Below are positions 6,520 through 10,000 of a DNA stretch of 10,000 bases, one piece after another. A program made the translations under genes and the position numbers. The notes beneath the pieces are model-generated. The model did not search any database. It saw only the letters and a program-made list of their open reading frames with translations, and was not told the DNA's origin. Each line of letters starts with the position of its first letter. Positions within the stretch are counted from its first letter, which is position 1. Source of the DNA: Zymomonas sp. (GTDB lineage: Bacteria > Pseudomonadota > Alphaproteobacteria > Sphingomonadales > Sphingomonadaceae); assembly GCF_020216885.1 (NCBI RefSeq), contig NZ_JAIWON010000081.1:1-10000 (forward strand). The letters run 5' to 3'.

Positions 6520-7434
6520 CTATTTTTTACTCGCTAACATCATGGCCTGACAGGCGGCTAAATCCCAAGCGGCACAGCCCACCGATTTAAACAAAACAGG
6601 CATTTCGACGGGCGGCGTTATCTCCAATGCCTTAGCCAAAGGCTGCACTTTCGACCATTCAAGGCCAGCCTGAATAATATCGCCCGCTTCACTAGGCGCA
6701 CCGATCGGGTCATCGACATAAACAAGGCTGTTTCTGACGATCTCCGGTGCTATTTCGACCATCTCTGGTTTAAAGGCTCCGACTGCAATGACCAAAGGAC
6801 AGGCCGACGGCGCTTCATTATAAATGACTTTTCGACTGGAGGTAACCGTAATCACCACGTCGAAAACCTGCCCTTCTTGGCAATCCGGCTGCAAGCGCAA
6901 AGGTAAATCGGATAATTTCTGACAAAAGGCGAAACTGCTTTCTTGGGTGCGTCCTCTGATAAAAACCGAACTTTCAGGATAAAGAGCAGCCAAAGCCTCA
7001 CAATGGGCAACCGCCTGAACACCGGTGCCGATAATCAGAATATTTTTGACGCTTTGTCTTGCCAATAACGCGATCGCCAGCATCGACAAAGCCGAAGTCC
7101 GTAACATCGTGACCGTTGGCGCATCTAGGGTGAAAAGCAGATTACCCGTTCGAGCATCAGCGCAATTGATTACGCCTTGGATTACAGGCCGATCAGAAGC
7201 CGCATTATCAGGGCAGATCGTTAATATCTTGGTGACGAATAATTCGGAACTAGCCGCCGGCATCACCATCAACAAAGTCGGGTCATCCGAGCTTGCTTCT
7301 GCTGCTGCAATTGTCACCCGTTCAGGACAAATTATCTTCCCTTCGGCATAGGCCGTTATCGTCTTTTTCAAGGCTTCGACCAAAAGAGGATAGGTCAAAA
7401 GGCGCTTTGTCTCTGAAGCCGAATAGATTTTCAT
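6520..7434 (-). CDS. Ornithine cyclodeaminase/mu-crystallin family protein, probable ketimine (Pyr2C/Pip2C) reductase
   Basis: Enzymes of this family are NAD(P)-dependent dimers acting on cyclic amino acids or ketimines. The 304-residue length is typical. Substrate-site residues known from ornithine cyclodeaminase appear here as R39 (PERVT), K69 (FVTKIL) and R112 (MLRTSALS). The Rossmann motif is IIGTGVQAVAH (134-144), and IRGRT (159-163) probably marks the nucleotide ribose/phosphate site. Where ornithine cyclodeaminase has the catalytic Asp of GGDCPGKTE, this protein has VGAFKPEM (218-225). That argues against ornithine cyclodeamination and favours reduction of delta-1-pyrroline-2-carboxylate or piperideine-2-carboxylate, as in LhpI-like proteins. 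No proline, hydroxyproline or lysine catabolism genes adjoin it, so the substrate is inferred only. The ATG at 7434 has a poor ribosome binding site. It is divergent from the Sel1 gene, with 149 bases between. Confidence 0.88.
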   Translation of the reverse strand: MKIYSASETKRLLTYPLLVEALKKTITAYAEGKIICPERVTIAAAEASSDDPTLLMVMPAASSELFVTKILTICPDNAASDRPVIQGVINCADARTGNLLFTLDAPTVTMLRTSALSMLAIALLARQSVKNILIIGTGVQAVAHCEALAALYPESSVFIRGRTQESSFAFCQKLSDLPLRLQPDCQEGQVFDVVITVTSSRKVIYNEAPSACPLVIAVGAFKPEMVEIAPEIVRNSLVYVDDPIGAPSEAGDIIQAGLEWSKVQPLAKALEITPPVEMPVLFKSVGCAAWDLAACQAMMLASKK

Positions 7435-7492
7435 CCAATAACTATTCGGCTTTTCTCTCGATTTTGCAAAGAAAAAGACCTTTAATCTTGTA

Positions 7493-7525
7493 ATGGAATC
7501 GACAAAATTTCCTGTAATATTCCAT
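7493..7525. promoter_or_regulatory. Inverted repeat in the divergent promoter region, possible operator
   Basis: ATGGAAT (7493-7499) and ATTCCAT (7519-7525) are perfect 7-base inverted arms separated by 19 bases. They sit in the 149-base gap between the divergent reductase and Sel1 genes. TAATAT at 7515-7520 could be a -10 element for the Sel1 gene, but no good -35 lies at the right distance. A regulator binding both arms could act on either gene. Seven-base arms in AT-rich DNA can arise by chance. Confidence 0.25.
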
Positions 7526-7583
7526 AAATAAAAGGAAGCGTAAGAAGACGAAAACCGAAAAGACCATTAGGATTTCAAGAATA

Positions 7584-8594
7584 GTGAAAAAAACAGGATG
7601 GAAAGCGGCGATTATTTTGGCCGCGATTGCGCTGGGTGCTTTGCTTTTTTGGGGTGCCTTCAAGCTGAATAGACCAACACCCAAAACACCACAGGAAGAA
7701 TTAAAACTCGCGCTGAAATATGCGGATGGCGATGGCTCGAATATTGATAAAAGCAAGGCTTTTTCTCTCATCCAGCAAGCCGCCAATAAAGGCTTCGCTC
7801 CGGCTGAATATGCGCTTGGTAATTTTTACTATAAAGGCGAAGCGGTCGCGGCTGATAAATCCAAAGCGCTCTATTGGTATCAACAGGCAGTGACGCATGG
7901 AGATGGCGATGCAGCCCTTGCTTTGGGCAATATGTATTATAATGGCGACAGCATTGCGCCTGACAAATCCAAATCGGTTGACCTTTATCAACAGGCTGCC
8001 AATCAAGGTAATACTCAAGCGCAGTTAAATCTTGGCCTGATGTTTTCTCGCGGGGATGGCGTTTCTCTCGACAAAGCCAAAGCACTTTACTGGTATCAGC
8101 AAGCGGCTGACAAAGGTCATCCACAGGCTGAACTTATTCTTGGCAATTTGTATTATAATGGGGATGCTGTCCCGCTCGATAAAAGTAAGGCTTTTGACTG
8201 GTATCAAAAGGCGGCTAACCAAGGCAATACTGCGGCAGAATTAAATCTTGGCCTGATGTATGCGCATGGCGATGGCGTGCCTCTTGATAAGAATAAAAGC
8301 CTTGCTTGGTATCAAAAAGCCGCTGAACAAGGCGATGCCCAAGCTGAATATAGCCTTGGTAATATGTATTACAATGGTGATGGCGTGGCTGTTGATAAAG
8401 CGAAAGCGCTTTCTTGGTATCAACAAGCGGCCAATCATGGCCTTGCCCAAGCTGAACTGGCTCTTGGTATTATGTTCTATAATGGCGAAGGGGTAACCGT
8501 TGATAAAAACAACGCCGCCTATTGGCTGAAACAAGCGGCTAATCATGGGAATGATACCGCAAAATACCAACTGAAATTGTGGTTTAATTCTTAG
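7584..8594 (+). CDS. Membrane-anchored Sel1-repeat protein (eight repeats)
   Basis: Sel1 repeats are TPR-like alpha/alpha hairpins that usually hold proteins together in signalling, envelope stress or host interaction; no specific partner can be named. The 336-residue protein begins with MKKTGWK and one hydrophobic segment (about 8-26, with no clear cleavage site), so it is probably anchored in the inner membrane with the repeats in the periplasm. Eight 36-residue repeats fill residues 41-328 and end in a short tail. The core pattern is LGxMYYNGDGVxxDKxKALxWYQQAANxGxxxAE. Repeats 3-4 and 5-6 resemble each other as 72-residue pairs. The start is GTG, with AGGA 11 bases upstream and no earlier in-frame start. 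A strong terminator follows, so it is probably a single-gene transcript. Decayed Sel1 repeats lie downstream. Confidence 0.9.
   Translation: MKKTGWKAAIILAAIALGALLFWGAFKLNRPTPKTPQEELKLALKYADGDGSNIDKSKAFSLIQQAANKGFAPAEYALGNFYYKGEAVAADKSKALYWYQQAVTHGDGDAALALGNMYYNGDSIAPDKSKSVDLYQQAANQGNTQAQLNLGLMFSRGDGVSLDKAKALYWYQQAADKGHPQAELILGNLYYNGDAVPLDKSKAFDWYQKAANQGNTAAELNLGLMYAHGDGVPLDKNKSLAWYQKAAEQGDAQAEYSLGNMYYNGDGVAVDKAKALSWYQQAANHGLAQAELALGIMFYNGEGVTVDKNNAAYWLKQAANHGNDTAKYQLKLWFNS
7704..8567 (+). repeat. Eight tandem 108-bp units encoding Sel1 repeats
   Basis: Each unit encodes 36 residues, with the D-K pair of the repeat recurring every 108 bases. A higher-order period of 216 bases is visible. Units 3-4 (7920-8135) and 5-6 (8136-8351) share an exact stretch, TTAAATCTTGGCCTGATGT, in the corresponding place, together with the shared residues AANQGNT and NLGLM. 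This suggests growth by duplication of a two-repeat block. Such arrays can change copy number by recombination. Confidence 0.88.
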
Positions 8595-8637
8595 AATTTT
8601 ATGGAAAATTATAAAAAACAATAAAAATAATAATAAC

Positions 8638-8676
8638 AAAAATCCACCTATAGTTTCTTTTTGTAGGTGGATTTTT
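8638..8676 (+). terminator. Strong intrinsic terminator of the Sel1 gene
   Basis: A perfect 13-base inverted repeat (8638-8650 with 8664-8676) has TCCACCTA / TAGGTGGA at its core, A-tracts before and T-tracts after, and a 13-base loop. It starts 44 bases past the Sel1 stop codon. Because A and T tracts flank both sides, it could also end transcription arriving from the other direction. Confidence 0.9.
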
Positions 8677-8798
8677 CTTTATTTGATCTTGAATTATTTT
8701 CATATTTTGACATATATTAAAAAATAGGAAAAATTTAATAATTACTTCAATAGTTTATCATATAAGATTGAAAATAATTCATGAATTCTTGAATCTAG

Positions 8799-9112
8799 AT
8801 GGGTTTTGTGGGTGATGTCATGGCGGCTGATAAACCCAAATCCTTTTTCAAGCATGAGCAAGTGACTAATCCGTAAAACCAAAGCTAATATTACTCTGGG
8901 CTGTTTTTGCCGTGAAGGTGACGCTGTCGCGACTGATAAGCCCAAGGCATTTGGACACAGGCCGCGTCCAATCAAGGCTATATCCACGCATAATATAAAT
9001 TGGGGCTTTTCTTTTATATTATAGCAGAGATAACCTTGAAGCCGATAAGGCGAAAGCCCTCTATCATTCTCAAAAAGCAGATGCTCACGCTAGTGAAATT
9101 ACCCAAAAATAG
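8799..9112 (+). pseudogene. Decayed Sel1-repeat gene fragment (three repeats, frameshifted)
   Basis: Three copies of the Sel1 D-K signature appear in different frames: MAADKPKSF (DK codons from 8829), GDAVATDKPKAF (from 8935) and LEADKAKALYHSQKA (from 9044). Their spacings, 106 and 109 bases, sit close to the 108-base repeat period of the intact neighbour and are offset by small indels. Between them, other frames recover repeat-like text such as KTKANITLGCFCREGD and WTQAASNQGYIHA, interrupted by stop codons. The last piece ends at a stop at 9112. This is the remnant of a second Sel1 gene, or of a former extension of the upstream gene now cut off by the terminator. A TTGACA at 8707-8712 upstream could be a leftover -35 element, but it has no clear -10. 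Confidence 0.75.
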
Positions 9113-9149
9113 CTAGAATAAGTGAAACTATCCAAAAATAGCTGGAATA
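9092..9149. repeat. 29-bp tandem duplication next to the Sel1 remnant
   Basis: Two adjoining 29-base copies (9092-9120 and 9121-9149) match at 26 of 29 positions and share the core CCAAAAATAGCT. The first copy contains the stop codon of the last Sel1 fragment. The three differences mean the duplication is not brand new. The remaining 70 or so bases up to the IS edge hold no recognisable gene. Confidence 0.7.
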
Positions 9150-9222
9150 TCTGTCAGCTCTTAGAATCGCGCCTGAATATCTATTTCCGCCACCTTCTTG
9201 CTGCAAGCTGTCACTCTGCTTC

Positions 9223-9987
9223 TTAGGTTCTGTTGACAAAGTAAGATAACCATAATTTTACAGCCGCGATATGAAGGAAGGTGAGGAAAGATTTTCTGGT
9301 TTTGTCATAGCGTGTGACAATACGTCTGAACGGCTTCAACTTATTGAACATCCGTTTGATATGATTACGACTTTTGCAGTGCTGTAAATTATAAAGAATA
9401 TGCTCTTTTCGATTAGATCGAGGCGAGATAACAGGAAGGATAGCTGAAAAAGCCGTTTTTCGCGTAACCTATCGCCATCATATCTTTTATTGCTGAGAAA
9501 ACGGCGAGGTGTTGTGACAGGAATATCTATCAAGCTATCAGCGCCAGAATAATCAGAGACTTCACCGCCGGTTAGCATGAAAGCTAGAGGGCGGCCTTGA
9601 CCATCGGAGCGGGCGTGGATTTTGCTCGTAAAGCCTCCGCGGCTTCGACCAAAGCCTTACCTTTTGCGTCAGCTGCTTGGCTGTGAGTGCGAAGGATTGT
9701 GCTATCTATCCTATGTTGCCCGTCATCCGTCAGGCCAAGATCAACGAGGGTTTCAAGAAGAGTGTCCCAGACACCTTGTTCCGCCCACCTACGAAACCGA
9801 ACATAGACCGCATTCCATTTTCCATAGCGTTCATGCATGTCTCGCCACGGGCAGCCTGTTCGAAGCACATAAAGCATTCCGTTGAGAAACAACCGATTAC
9901 TTTTTCGGGGCGCGGGCTGCGGCCTTGTTCGCTTGGAAGAAGACCCTCTATTATCTTCCACTCCGCGTCTATTAGACATCCTCGCAT
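9223..9987 (-). pseudogene. IS5-family transposase, broken by three frame shifts and two active-site losses
   Basis: Translation from the ATG at 9987 gives MRGCLIDAEWKIIEGLLPSE, the usual N-terminus of IS427/IS1031-type transposases. The frame then breaks by one missing base at an A-run (near 9901-9905), again near 9651-9653 and again at a run near 9447-9451. The recovered pieces are LRTGCPWRDMHERYGKWN, IDSTILRTH, FGRSRGGFTSKIHARSDGQG, MLTGGEVSDYSGADSL and FNKLKPFRRIVTRYDKTRKS, ending FVNRT and a stop. Repaired, the protein would be about 255 residues, normal for the group. The first DDE aspartate (IDST) is present. The usual DKGYD is NKRYD (codon 9489-9491), and the usual IERMF is IKRMF (codon 9355-9357), so two of three catalytic acids are lost. 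The first break could be a programmed -1 frameshift, used in some IS5-group elements, but the other two are decay. Confidence 0.85.
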
Positions 9988-10000
9988 CTAGTCTGCCTTA
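9226..10000 (-). mobile_element. IS5-family (IS427/IS1031-like) insertion sequence, degenerate, running off the window
   Basis: The element is recognised by its minus-strand transposase remnant, which fills almost all of it. Its transposase-3' end is placed at about 9226, where the bases read GGTTCTGTTGACAAAG, resembling terminal repeats of this group. The transposase stop (TTA on the + strand, 9223-9225) lies at or just beyond that edge and could be part of a target duplication. The other end, with the partner terminal repeat, is beyond 10000: only 13 bases precede the transposase start in this window. Exact boundaries and target duplication therefore cannot be settled here. Confidence 0.8.

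Noticed and set aside
7442..7786. A 114-codon minus-strand frame overlapping the start of the Sel1 gene
   Set aside because: It is antisense to the well-supported Sel1 membrane anchor and first repeat, has low-complexity Ser/Phe/Leu content and no family resemblance.
7704..8567. Periodic structure considered as a CRISPR array or satellite
   Set aside because: The period is 108 bases, coding throughout, with no short conserved repeat separated by unique spacers; it is a protein repeat.
7701..8639. Several minus-strand frames with repeated motifs opposite the Sel1 array
   Set aside because: Their repetitiveness simply mirrors the 108-base periodicity of the coding strand.
8707..8740. TTGACA as a promoter -35 for the Sel1 remnant
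   Set aside because: The hexamer is perfect, but no TATAAT-like box occurs at 16-18 bases, only generic A/T sequence.

Overview
The window looks like chromosomal DNA of an alphaproteobacterium with moderate GC content, most likely a member of Sphingomonadales such as Zymomonas. This rests on the gene order mnmG-rsmG-parA-parB, on protein motifs, and on the contrast between moderately GC-rich genes and AT-rich gaps. No sequence comparison was possible, so the genus is a guess. The mnmG-rsmG-parAB block commonly lies near the replication origin.

Positions 1-3538 carry the 3' part of mnmG (its 5' end is outside the window), then rsmG, parA and parB on the + strand. All three junctions are 4-base start/stop overlaps, so this is one translationally coupled unit joining tRNA and rRNA modification to chromosome segregation. 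A near-consensus parS, the ParB loading site, lies inside the rsmG reading frame at 1188-1203. A hairpin with a T-run on the + side and a shorter one on the - side (3665-3702) separates the unit from a convergent transporter gene. A 67-codon reading frame of uncertain status runs through it.

Positions 3701-7434 hold three minus-strand genes: a DHA2-type drug exporter, a secreted protein of unknown function whose start is fixed by a good ribosome binding site, and an ornithine cyclodeaminase/mu-crystallin-family enzyme that looks like a ketimine reductase. The gaps of about 230 and 280 bases between them are AT-rich. The first contains an 11-bp inverted repeat around a short tandem repeat. I see nothing convincing in the second (6243-6519).

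Positions 7584-8594 encode a membrane-anchored protein with eight Sel1 repeats, followed by a strong intrinsic terminator. Downstream (8799-9112) lie three decayed Sel1 repeats with frameshifts, the wreck of a second Sel1 gene or of a former extension. A 29-bp tandem duplication follows. From about 9226 to the window edge is an IS5-family (IS427/IS1031-like) insertion sequence, transposase on the - strand. It has three reading-frame breaks and two lost catalytic residues.

I found no convincing undescribed system. The most interesting signals are the parS embedded in rsmG, the Sel1 gene beside its decayed relative, and the dead IS element.
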